Assembly: GCA_013041785.1 (NCBI GenBank)
Contig: JABDRK010000391.1
Location: 1-5,286 of the forward strand
Direction of reading: 5' to 3'
DNA: 5,286 bases
DNA from: Eudoraea sp.
GTDB taxonomy: Bacteria > Bacteroidota > Bacteroidia > Flavobacteriales > Flavobacteriaceae
Shown: piece by piece, positions 1-5,286 of the stretch
Layout of the letters: every line of letters starts with the position of its first letter
Position numbering within the stretch: position 1 is the first letter of the stretch
The notes under the pieces: model-generated
Databases searched by the model: none
Seen by the model: the letters and a program-made list of their open reading frames with translations, nothing else
What the model was told of the DNA's origin: nothing
Position numbers and translations under genes: made by a program

Positions 1-518
1 TGATTGGTTCCACCAATCTGGGCACGAAACGCAACCTGTCCAGACGCTTTAAGTTCCTCAGGCAGGAAGGGATTGCCGTGAAGACCGACCTCAAGGCTAT
101 CGTGAATGCCTGCGAGAAAATGGGCAAGTCCAAAACCGGGGCCATAATAGTATTAAAAAGAAGCAACGCTCTTGATTTTGTAAAATCATCCGGGGATGAC
201 ATGTTTGCAGAAGTCAACCAGCCCCTTCTGGAAAGTATTTTCTTTAAAAACAGTCCCCTGCATGACGGGGCTACGGTGATTGAAAACAACCATATTACCG
301 CCACCCGGGTGATCCTGCCGGTTTCCAATAAACGCTCCATCCCCTTGCGTTTTGGCTTAAGACACCGCGCAGCTGTAGGCATCACGGAACGAACCGATGC
401 CCTCGCCCTGGTGGTCAGTGAAGAGACCGGAAATATCTCCTATGTCAAGAACGGGGAATTTATAATGTACAAAGACCTGAAAGACCTGGAAGGAAAACTT
501 CAAAAAGACCTGATGTAG
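1..518 (+). CDS. cdaA: Diadenylate cyclase CdaA (DAC domain), 5'-truncated by window edge
   Basis: This gene makes the second messenger c-di-AMP from two ATP. Only the C-terminal 171 residues are in the window, read in the frame starting at base 3. The frame is open to the left edge, so the GTG at base 78 is an internal valine codon and not the start. Visible family signatures are the DGA motif (bases 264-272) in the context SPLHDGATVI and the RHR motif (bases 360-368) in FGLRHRAAVGITE; these are the metal- and ATP-contacting catalytic motifs of the DAC (DisA_N) domain. Near the visible start, IGSTNLGTKRN resembles the linker between the membrane anchor and the cyclase domain in Bacteroidota CdaA. 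Family members are roughly 260-280 residues, so about 90-100 residues, normally including three membrane helices, lie upstream of the window. The catalytic domain looks intact, so an active membrane cyclase is expected. The stop is one base before the next gene, which suggests co-transcription and coupled translation. DisA is unlikely because its DNA-binding helix-hairpin-helix tail is absent. Confidence 0.95.
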   Translation, partial: IGSTNLGTKRNLSRRFKFLRQEGIAVKTDLKAIVNACEKMGKSKTGAIIVLKRSNALDFVKSSGDDMFAEVNQPLLESIFFKNSPLHDGATVIENNHITATRVILPVSNKRSIPLRFGLRHRAAVGITERTDALALVVSEETGNISYVKNGEFIMYKDLKDLEGKLQKDLM

Positions 519-519
519 G

Positions 520-1305
520 ATGAAATGTAAAAATTGCCAGGCGAATCTTCGAACAGATTTTAAGTACTGTCCTGTCTGCGGCGCTAAAATCGTATTCAAG
601 AGGATCACATTCAGAGGTCTCTTTACCGATATTTTCGAGCGTATTTTAAACCTGGAGAACAATTTTTTCAGGACGATCGGCCATTTAACCGTCTGGCCGG
701 AAAAGGTCATCACCGGGTATATTGATGGGACGAGAAGAAAATACTTGAACCCAATTAACTATCTCACGCTTTCGCTTGCCCTATCTGGAGTTTTGTTTTA
801 CTTCATGAAAAGGACTGCCTTGGACAAAATGGATTTTGATGTTTTAGGGTTAGGGGTCAATCAGGAAGGCACTGCAAAACTCGTGGAAGCCACCATGGAG
901 TACAGCAATTTTGTGTTTATTCTGTATATCCCGGTAATTGCCCTGGCAGGTTTCCTTTCTATAAACAAGAGAAATTACAATATACCGGAATATATAGTTA
1001 CAGCGATCTATGTTATAAGTCATTTTTCCATTCTGATGTTCCCGCTGAGTTTGTTCATGATCCTATACAACCCTCAAGGCTATTTGAATTTCTCTTTGAT
1101 TTTTATAGCCGTTATGTTAGGGTATATCCTCTTTTCCCTGATAAGAACGCATCGCTATTCCGCCGGAATAAATATAGTACGGAGTATGCTTTTTGTTATA
1201 CTTTTTATTATTGGGTACCTTATGGTATCCATTGTAATGCCGATACTTTTACTACTAACTGGTGAGATTGCGCCACAGGATCTCCTGCCCCCTCCCCCCT
1301 CTTAG
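520..1305 (+). CDS. DUF3667-type zinc-ribbon integral membrane protein
   Basis: This is a 261-residue protein of unknown function. Its N-terminus is a zinc ribbon with cysteines at 3, 6, 17 and 20 (CxxC-x10-CxxC, the second pair in YCPVCG). A conserved cytosolic-looking block follows at about 29-80, with RITFRGLFTDIFE, then RTIGHLTVWPEKVI and GYIDGTRRKYLNPINYL; this arrangement is what I recall for the DUF3667 family of Bacteroidota. About five hydrophobic segments follow, near 81-96, 131-148, 158-183, 191-208 and 219-248. There is no signal peptide, so the ribbon should face the cytoplasm. The tail ends in LLPPPPS, encoded by a C-rich run. The ATG is one base after the cdaA stop with no clear Shine-Dalgarno site, so translation is probably coupled to cdaA. 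The 3' end overlaps the convergent ABC gene by 4 bp. A role linked to c-di-AMP is only a guess from position. The family assignment is by remembered sequence pattern and not by a search. Confidence 0.82.
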   Translation: MKCKNCQANLRTDFKYCPVCGAKIVFKRITFRGLFTDIFERILNLENNFFRTIGHLTVWPEKVITGYIDGTRRKYLNPINYLTLSLALSGVLFYFMKRTALDKMDFDVLGLGVNQEGTAKLVEATMEYSNFVFILYIPVIALAGFLSINKRNYNIPEYIVTAIYVISHFSILMFPLSLFMILYNPQGYLNFSLIFIAVMLGYILFSLIRTHRYSAGINIVRSMLFVILFIIGYLMVSIVMPILLLLTGEIAPQDLLPPPPS

Positions 1306-3068
1306 GCCAGTTCCTCAGCCATAAACTGGGCTTCGTAAAGCTTGCTGTAATAGCCGCCTTTTTTAAGCAGGTCTTTGTGAGTACCCACTTCTACGACATT
1401 ACCGGCGTCCATCACCATGATCTTATCGGCTTTTTTCACTGTGGCCAGCCGGTGGGCAATAATTATGGAGGTACGGCCTTCAGTGATTTTTTCCGTGGCT
1501 TTCTGTATAAGCTGCTCGGTATAGGTATCCACAGAAGAAGTGGCTTCATCCAGGATCAGGATGCTGGGATTGATCACATAGGCCCGAAGGAATGCGATGA
1601 GCTGCCGTTGTCCGCTTGAAAGCATGGAGCCCCTTTCCTTGACATTGTACTGGTATCCGCCGGGGAGGCTGCTGATAAAATCGTGGACGCCTATTTGCCT
1701 GGCCGCTTCCTCAACCTTATGCTCACCAACAGCACTGTTACGCAAGGTTATATTGTTTGCTATGGTATCGGCAAAGAGGAACACATCCTGTAAAACCACG
1801 GCGATGTTACGGCGTAAGGTAGACAGGCTGTAGTCCTTTATATTGATCCCATCTAACAGGATGGCACCGGAACTAATCTCATAGAAACGGTTCAGGAGGT
1901 TGATAATCGTGGATTTGCCAGCTCCGGTAGCGCCTACAATGGCTATGGTCTCCCCGGGATTTACTTTAAAGGAAACACCATGCAGTACTTCCTCATCCTC
2001 CAGGTATCCAAAACGAACTTCATCAAATTGGATTTCACCCCCCATATGATCTATTTCCCGTGTACCCCGGTCCGTAATATGGCTGGCGGTATCCAGGATT
2101 TTAAATACGCGGTTGGCCGCCACCATACCCATCTGCAGGGTATTGAATTTATCCGCTATCTGACGCAGGGGGCGGAAGAGCATTTCGATGAGCAGGATAA
2201 AGGCAAATATTGTCCCAAACTCATTCTGATTAAGCCCCGCAACATTCTGTAATCCACCGTACCAGACAATCAGGCCAATGGCTACGGAGGATACGATTTC
2301 CGCAACCGGAAAAAAGAAGGAATTATACCAGACTGTTTTTAGCCAGGCATCCCGGTGCTTTTCATTAATATCGCGGAATTTTTGGCTTTCAATTTCCTCC
2401 CGGGTAAACAGTTGTACGATCTTCATCCCGGTAAGCCGTTCCTGTACAAAGGAGTTCAGGTTAGACACCTGAGCCCGCACCTCGATAAAGGCTTTTTTCA
2501 TCGCCTGTTGAAAAAGGCGCGTTGCGTAGAGAATTATAGGGAGCAGGGCAAAAACGATTAGGGAGAGCTTCCAGTTCAGGTAGATCATTACTCCTGCTGC
2601 CACCAACATTTTTAGCATATCGGCCACGATAACGAAAAATCCCTGACTAAAGATTTCCCCGATTCGCTGCATATCGGCAACTGCCCGGGTCACGAGAACC
2701 CCTACAGAGGAGTTGTCATAATATTTCATCCGGAAACTGATCATGTGCTTGAAAAGCTTCACCCGGATATCTTTGATTACGGATTCCCCAACCCAATTGG
2801 CGTAGTAGTTAAACAAGAGCTGACACACTACCTGCCCCAGGAGCACAATGCCCATGGCTATGGCGTAAAAGGTAAGCTTTTCAGCATCTTTTTGAAGAAG
2901 GGCTTCATCCACGATCATTTTCAGGAACAAAGCCGAAAGCACGGCAAAAACCGATAGCAAAATGGCAGCGACAGAAACCCCGAGAAAGGTAACCCGGTAT
3001 GGTTTGGTATAGGCCAATACCCTTTTAAATAGCCTGAAATCAAATGCTTTTCCCGTCTCCTTATCCAT
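1302..3068 (-). CDS. ABC exporter half-transporter (MsbA/MdlB-like, fused TMD-NBD)
   Basis: This 588-residue protein carries one membrane domain fused to one ATPase domain, the usual length for a bacterial type IV (type I exporter) half-transporter that works as a dimer in the inner membrane. About six membrane helices lie within 25-300, and the coupling region FVQERLTGMKIVQLFTREE is at about 207-225. The ATPase domain has an A-loop tyrosine (355), Walker A GATGAGKST (379-387), Q-loop Gln427, signature LSSGQ (483-487), Walker B ILILD with catalytic Glu508, D-loop SSVD (511-514) and H-loop His539. All catalytic residues are present, so it should hydrolyse ATP as a homodimer or as the active half of a heterodimer. 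The signature has serine in place of the usual first glycine. The substrate cannot be told from sequence; lipid or drug export are both typical of the family. Its ATG lies inside the end of truA with an 8-bp overlap, so it is probably expressed from the truA promoter. No partner half-transporter is adjacent. Confidence 0.95.
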   Translation of the reverse strand: MDKETGKAFDFRLFKRVLAYTKPYRVTFLGVSVAAILLSVFAVLSALFLKMIVDEALLQKDAEKLTFYAIAMGIVLLGQVVCQLLFNYYANWVGESVIKDIRVKLFKHMISFRMKYYDNSSVGVLVTRAVADMQRIGEIFSQGFFVIVADMLKMLVAAGVMIYLNWKLSLIVFALLPIILYATRLFQQAMKKAFIEVRAQVSNLNSFVQERLTGMKIVQLFTREEIESQKFRDINEKHRDAWLKTVWYNSFFFPVAEIVSSVAIGLIVWYGGLQNVAGLNQNEFGTIFAFILLIEMLFRPLRQIADKFNTLQMGMVAANRVFKILDTASHITDRGTREIDHMGGEIQFDEVRFGYLEDEEVLHGVSFKVNPGETIAIVGATGAGKSTIINLLNRFYEISSGAILLDGINIKDYSLSTLRRNIAVVLQDVFLFADTIANNITLRNSAVGEHKVEEAARQIGVHDFISSLPGGYQYNVKERGSMLSSGQRQLIAFLRAYVINPSILILDEATSSVDTYTEQLIQKATEKITEGRTSIIIAHRLATVKKADKIMVMDAGNVVEVGTHKDLLKKGGYYSKLYEAQFMAEELA

Positions 3069-3810
3069 CTACTTTGAGAATACTTTCCGGGTATTCCACC
3101 CGCACCAAATATAATCCTTTTGCAGGTACAGAAACTCCGGCCTCACTTCGATTCTTGCTTTTTATAATAGCTTTAACATCTTCCAGGGTTAATTTACCTT
3201 TACCTACATCCACGAGCGTTCCCACTATTGCCCTTACCATATTGCGCAGGAACCTGTCTGCCCTAATGGTAAAGGTCAGGTTATGGCCATCCAACTTCCA
3301 GAAGGCTTCACTGATCTGGCAAATGAAAGTCCGCACATCCGTATTGCTTTTTGAAAAACATTCAAAATCCTGGAAGGTTTTCAGCAGTGCAGCGGCCTGA
3401 TTCATCTTCTCAATATCAAGCTGTTGTTTTACCAGGTGGGCCCGATCGAAAAGGAAAGGGTCTTTGCTTTGAACAATCCGGTATTCATAAGTCCTGGAGA
3501 TTGCCCCGAACCGTGCGTGGGCTTCTTCGGGAACAGGAATTAAACCATGTATAACAATATCCTCAGGGAGAAAGGCGTTCAGCCGGTCAACCAGCTCGTC
3601 AGTAAGCGTATCCGGGAAATCAAAATGCGCATAATATTCCCGGGCATGCACCCCGGTATCTGTCCGGCCCGCACCTACAATGGCAATGGGGTTTCGAAGC
3701 AGGGTGGAAAGGGCCGTTTCCAGTACCTCCTGAACCGTCACCGCATTAGGTTGTCGCTGCCAGCCATGATAGGCTTTACCGAAATAGGAAAGGGAAAGAA
3801 AGTATCTCAA
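3061..3810 (-). CDS. truA: tRNA pseudouridine(38-40) synthase TruA
   Basis: TruA converts uridine to pseudouridine at positions 38, 39 and 40 of the tRNA anticodon arm, in the cytoplasm. From the TTG at 3810 the protein is 249 residues, the normal family size, and begins LRYFLSLSYFGKAYHGWQRQ, matching the usual TruA N-terminus (initiator read as Met). The catalytic motif AGRTDTGVHA is at about 47-56 with nucleophile Asp51; SRTYEYRI (about 105-112, Tyr108) and the C-terminal RFLRNMVRAIVGTL (about 186-199) are further family signatures. The same frame stays open to an ATG at 3939, which would add 43 residues. That extension does not look like TruA, would leave only 5 bp between divergent start codons, and contains a Bacteroidota -7 box 23 bp before the TTG, so I prefer the TTG. 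The gene overlaps the following ABC exporter by 8 bp and likely forms an operon with it. Identity is very secure; the start is less so. Confidence 0.95.
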   Translation of the reverse strand: MRYFLSLSYFGKAYHGWQRQPNAVTVQEVLETALSTLLRNPIAIVGAGRTDTGVHAREYYAHFDFPDTLTDELVDRLNAFLPEDIVIHGLIPVPEEAHARFGAISRTYEYRIVQSKDPFLFDRAHLVKQQLDIEKMNQAAALLKTFQDFECFSKSNTDVRTFICQISEAFWKLDGHNLTFTIRADRFLRNMVRAIVGTLVDVGKGKLTLEDVKAIIKSKNRSEAGVSVPAKGLYLVRVEYPESILKVDG

Positions 3811-3833
3811 GGAATCTGCTAATTTTGCACTGG

Positions 3834-3841
3834 CAAAGATA
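3834..3841 (-). promoter_or_regulatory. Putative -7 box (TATCTTTG) of the truA-ABC operon
   Basis: On the minus strand these bases read TATCTTTG, an exact match to the Bacteroidota -7 consensus TAnnTTTG. It lies 23 bases before the proposed TTG start of truA, which would give a short leader of roughly 17 bases. The matching -33 element (TTG-type) is poor: the best candidate at the right distance is TTCTGG at 3868-3863, 21 bases upstream. The box also forms one arm of a small inverted repeat, TTTGC-actg-GCAAA (3824-3837). It is a pattern match only, supported by placement. Confidence 0.5.
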
Positions 3842-3921
3842 AGGAAGTAGCCCAAAACAGTTCCAGAATGAACCGGGTGTCTGCTTCCTTCCTGGCCGGG
3901 AACGCTGTGCGGTGAACAGTT

Positions 3922-3940
3922 CAAACTTATTCCAAACATA
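3922..3940 (-). promoter_or_regulatory. Two tandem minus-strand -7-like boxes (TATGTTTG, TAAGTTTG)
   Basis: Two further exact matches to TAnnTTTG lie on the minus strand at 3940-3933 (TATGTTTG) and 3929-3922 (TAAGTTTG), 11 bases apart, just before the start of the divergent phosphoesterase gene. They could be alternative upstream promoters for truA with a leader of about 110 bases. Neither has a clear TTG element 19-21 bases upstream, and the consensus is short enough to occur by chance in AT-rich sequence. Confidence 0.22.
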
Positions 3941-3944
3941 ATTC

Positions 3945-4439
3945 ATGACACGAATCCTGTTATTGTCGGACACCCATAGTCACATGGATGCTACCATTCT
4001 GAAATATGCACGGATGGCAGACGAAATCTGGCATGCAGGTGATATCGGTTCCTTTGAAGTAACCGATCAACTGTCTTCCATAAAAGAGGTCAGGGCCGTG
4101 CACGGCAATATTGATAATGCAGCTATACAGCGCGAATTTCCCCTTGATCAGAAATTCAAATGTGAATCGGTTTCGGTTTGGATTACCCATATTGGGGGCT
4201 ATCCTTCCCGCTATAACCAACGTATAAAGGAAGAATTGCAGACCAACCCACCTGACATTTTTATCAGTGGGCATTCGCACATCTTAAAAGTGCAATGGGA
4301 CAAAAAATTGGAGCTGCTCCATATGAACCCGGGGGCATGCGGGCGTCAGGGGTTTCACCAGGTCAGGACCATGCTTCGCTTTGTAATTGATGGAAAGGAC
4401 ATCAAGGATTTGGAAGTAATAGAGTTGGGTAAACGTTAA
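3945..4439 (+). CDS. YfcE/MJ0936-type metallophosphoesterase
   Basis: This 164-residue cytosolic protein belongs to the small calcineurin-like phosphoesterases (YfcE/MJ0936 group), two-metal enzymes that hydrolyse phosphodiesters. The metal-binding motifs appear in order: DTHSH at 9-13 (Asp9, His11), GDIG at 32-35 (Asp33), HGNID at 53-57 (Asn55, with His53 as the likely catalytic histidine), THIGG at 81-85 (His82), and SGHSH at 108-112 (His110, His112). The following NPGA (128-131) is also typical. All metal ligands are present and the length is normal, so it should be active. The natural substrate is not known from sequence. The ATG at 3945 puts the DTH motif at the very N-terminus as expected, and an A/T-rich stretch without a Shine-Dalgarno site precedes it. 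It is divergent from truA across 134 bp and is followed 34 bp later by the VOC gene, with which it may be co-transcribed. Confidence 0.93.
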   Translation: MTRILLLSDTHSHMDATILKYARMADEIWHAGDIGSFEVTDQLSSIKEVRAVHGNIDNAAIQREFPLDQKFKCESVSVWITHIGGYPSRYNQRIKEELQTNPPDIFISGHSHILKVQWDKKLELLHMNPGACGRQGFHQVRTMLRFVIDGKDIKDLEVIELGKR

Positions 4440-4473
4440 CGGCAAGCATACTATTAAACCAAAATCATGGACT

Positions 4474-4890
4474 ATGGCAACACCATTTACAATTGATTTC
4501 CTTGACCACGTGGCTTTACGGGTCAAAGATCTGCAGGTTTCTACGCGTTGGTATGAAAAGGTTATGGGGTTAACCCCTTATCACGTACCGGAATGGGGAG
4601 AATACCCCATCTTTTTACTTGCTGGTAAAACAGGGGTTGCCCTTTTTCCGGCAAGCTCAGAAGATAGTACATTACCCGCTGCAACCAAGGGCCCGGGGAT
4701 TGATCACTTCGCCTTTCAGGTAAGCAATGAGAACTTTGAAAAATCCAAAGCCTGGTTTTCAGAACAGGAAATTCCCTATCAGGTACGGGACCATCACCAT
4801 TTTCTGTCGGTATATCTACAGGACCCGGACGGGCATACGGTGGAATTGACCACCTTGGTCGGGAAAGCGGCGGATTTCTATAAAAATTAA
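4474..4890 (+). CDS. VOC superfamily (glyoxalase/bleomycin-resistance fold) protein
   Basis: This 138-residue single-domain protein has the paired beta-alpha-beta-beta-beta modules of the vicinal oxygen chelate superfamily. The first module starts with FLDHVALRVKDL (about 9-20) followed by a helix ending STRWYEKVMGL. The second starts with GIDHFAFQV (about 75-83) and ends with DPDGHTVELTT (about 117-127). Likely metal ligands are His12, His78 and Glu124, a three-residue set typical of many VOC enzymes. The substrate is not predictable: the family includes lyases, dioxygenases, epimerases and drug-binding resistance proteins. The start was chosen at the ATG of MATPFTIDFLDH. A nearer-upstream ATG at 4467 is in another frame and stops after 9 codons. 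The gene follows the phosphoesterase by 34 bp without a visible terminator between them, and a hairpin terminator lies 34 bp after its stop, so the two probably form one transcription unit. Confidence 0.9.
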   Translation: MATPFTIDFLDHVALRVKDLQVSTRWYEKVMGLTPYHVPEWGEYPIFLLAGKTGVALFPASSEDSTLPAATKGPGIDHFAFQVSNENFEKSKAWFSEQEIPYQVRDHHHFLSVYLQDPDGHTVELTTLVGKAADFYKN

Positions 4891-4924
4891 GGTAAGGGTA
4901 TGCCTGGGAAAGTCCGTAAAGCAA

Positions 4925-4958
4925 AAAACCCCGACGCAGTTCAGCTGGTCGGGGTTTT
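4925..4958. terminator. Bidirectional intrinsic terminator between convergent genes
   Basis: An 11-bp perfect stem pairs AAAACCCCGAC (4925-4935) with GTCGGGGTTTT (4948-4958). The 12-base loop region can extend the stem by CAG/CTG (4937-4939 with 4945-4947) around a single bulged G at 4936, leaving a 5-base loop. It sits between the VOC gene (+) and the DUF4293 gene (-), so it can end transcription from both sides. The T-run is longer on the minus strand (six Ts, from 4928 to 4923) than on the plus strand (four Ts), so it may act more strongly on the leftward transcript. Confidence 0.9.
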
Positions 4959-4986
4959 ACGCACTAATACTACTAAGATGTTAGGT

Positions 4987-5286
4987 TCAACGTAAGCGGT
5001 CCACAGATTTTACAAGATCCTCATCCTTCTTGATGGCCTTGTTTGCCAGGGCCAGAAAAACGATAGAAAAAATCGGAATCAACATCCCAATACCTTTCTC
5101 AGAAACCGCCGTTTCTCCAGATAAACTTAGGGACCGGTAAACGAAAAATCCTAGTAAAAAAAGATTCAATATGAGGTTCAACCTGTTCAGGACAAATTGA
5201 TTTTTGCGATTCTTGTATAGAAAAACAGCAATTAGGGCGAAGACAGCGACAGCTAAAAAAACTATGGCTATCCAGAGGGTGTGTTG
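4987..5286 (-). CDS. DUF4293-type membrane protein, N-terminus beyond window edge
   Basis: The minus-strand frame ending in TGA at 4987 has no stop up to the window edge, so 99 C-terminal residues of a longer protein are visible. A TTG at 5181 could be taken as a start, but the upstream codons continue a sensible membrane protein, with a hydrophobic helix (IAIVFLAVAVFALIAVFLY) followed by basic KNRKNQ. Then come LNRLNLILNLFLLGFFVY (second helix), a short loop, and a third helix at GMLIPIFSIVFLALANKAI. The tail KKDEDLVKSVDRLR is, as I recall, the characteristic ending of DUF4293 proteins of Bacteroidota, which are about 140 residues with four helices; the first helix would lie outside. The function is unknown. 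The gene converges on the VOC gene and shares the terminator hairpin with it. The DUF assignment is from memory of the pattern and not from a search. Confidence 0.85.
   Translation of the reverse strand, partial: QHTLWIAIVFLAVAVFALIAVFLYKNRKNQFVLNRLNLILNLFLLGFFVYRSLSLSGETAVSEKGIGMLIPIFSIVFLALANKAIKKDEDLVKSVDRLR

Noticed and set aside
78..518. GTG at 78 as the start of a 146-residue diadenylate cyclase
   Set aside because: The frame is open to the left edge and the upstream residues match the CdaA linker, so this is an internal valine codon of a truncated gene.
357..713. Minus-strand open frame opposite cdaA and the DUF3667 gene
   Set aside because: It is antisense to two clearly conserved coding regions and its translation shows no recognisable motif.
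1276..1287. CAGGA/TCCTG short palindrome near the end of the DUF3667 gene
   Set aside because: The loop would be 2 bases, too short for a stable hairpin, and no T-run follows.
1307..1329. CCAGTT/AACTGG inverted repeat just inside the ABC gene as a terminator
   Set aside because: Only 6 bp of stem with an 11-base loop and no T-run; it lies in coding sequence and is likely chance.
1377..2957. Several plus-strand open frames of 64-90 codons opposite the ABC exporter
   Set aside because: All are antisense to a full-length conserved gene and have no family features; they are shadows of its codon pattern.
3044..3822. Plus-strand open frames opposite truA
   Set aside because: They are antisense to a conserved enzyme gene and show no domains or plausible start context.
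3811..3939. N-terminal extension of TruA from the ATG at 3939
   Set aside because: It does not resemble TruA, leaves 5 bp between divergent start codons, and contains a promoter-like box. The TTG at 3810 fits the family start.
4467..4496. ATG at 4467 before the VOC gene as a leader peptide or alternate start
   Set aside because: It is out of frame and stops after 9 codons; no attenuator-like structure accompanies it, so chance is the simplest reading.
3960..4924. Minus-strand open frames opposite the phosphoesterase and VOC genes
   Set aside because: The plus-strand genes carry complete catalytic motifs; the opposite frames have no recognisable features.

Overview
This window looks like ordinary core chromosome from a member of the Bacteroidota, most likely a flavobacterium. 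The evidence is the set of lineage-typical families (a CdaA with Bacteroidota-like sequence, a DUF3667 zinc-ribbon membrane protein, a DUF4293 membrane protein), the near absence of Shine-Dalgarno sequences before the starts, and a Bacteroidota-type -7 promoter box (TAnnTTTG) before truA. I see no transposase, integrase, tRNA, rRNA, CRISPR array, phage gene or toxin-antitoxin pair, and base and codon use seem even throughout.

Layout from left to right. (1) Bases 1-518 (+) hold the C-terminal two thirds of cdaA, the membrane diadenylate cyclase that makes c-di-AMP; its membrane-anchor part lies off the left edge. (2) One base later, 520-1305 (+) encodes a DUF3667 protein: an N-terminal four-cysteine zinc ribbon followed by a multi-pass membrane region. 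(3) It meets, tail to tail with a 4-bp overlap, a leftward operon of truA (tRNA pseudouridine synthase, 3061-3810) and a full-length ABC half-exporter (1302-3068), which overlap each other by 8 bp. (4) Across a divergent intergenic region (3811-3944) are two rightward genes: a YfcE-type metallophosphoesterase (3945-4439) and a VOC/glyoxalase-fold protein (4474-4890). (5) A strong bidirectional terminator hairpin (4925-4958) separates these from a leftward DUF4293 membrane protein that runs off the right edge (4987-5286). Its reading frame is open to the window end, so it is a partial gene, not a 64-residue protein.

Functionally the genes are housekeeping: second-messenger synthesis, tRNA modification, export, and small hydrolase or metal-dependent enzymes. 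The main points worth a second look are the tight coupling of cdaA to a zinc-ribbon membrane protein of unknown function, the truA start (a TTG with a promoter box inside the longer open frame), the LSSGQ form of the ABC signature motif, the C-rich homopolymer at the end of the DUF3667 gene, and the gapless convergent gene junction. I find no convincing previously undescribed system here. No stretch of 300 bases or more lacks a gene.
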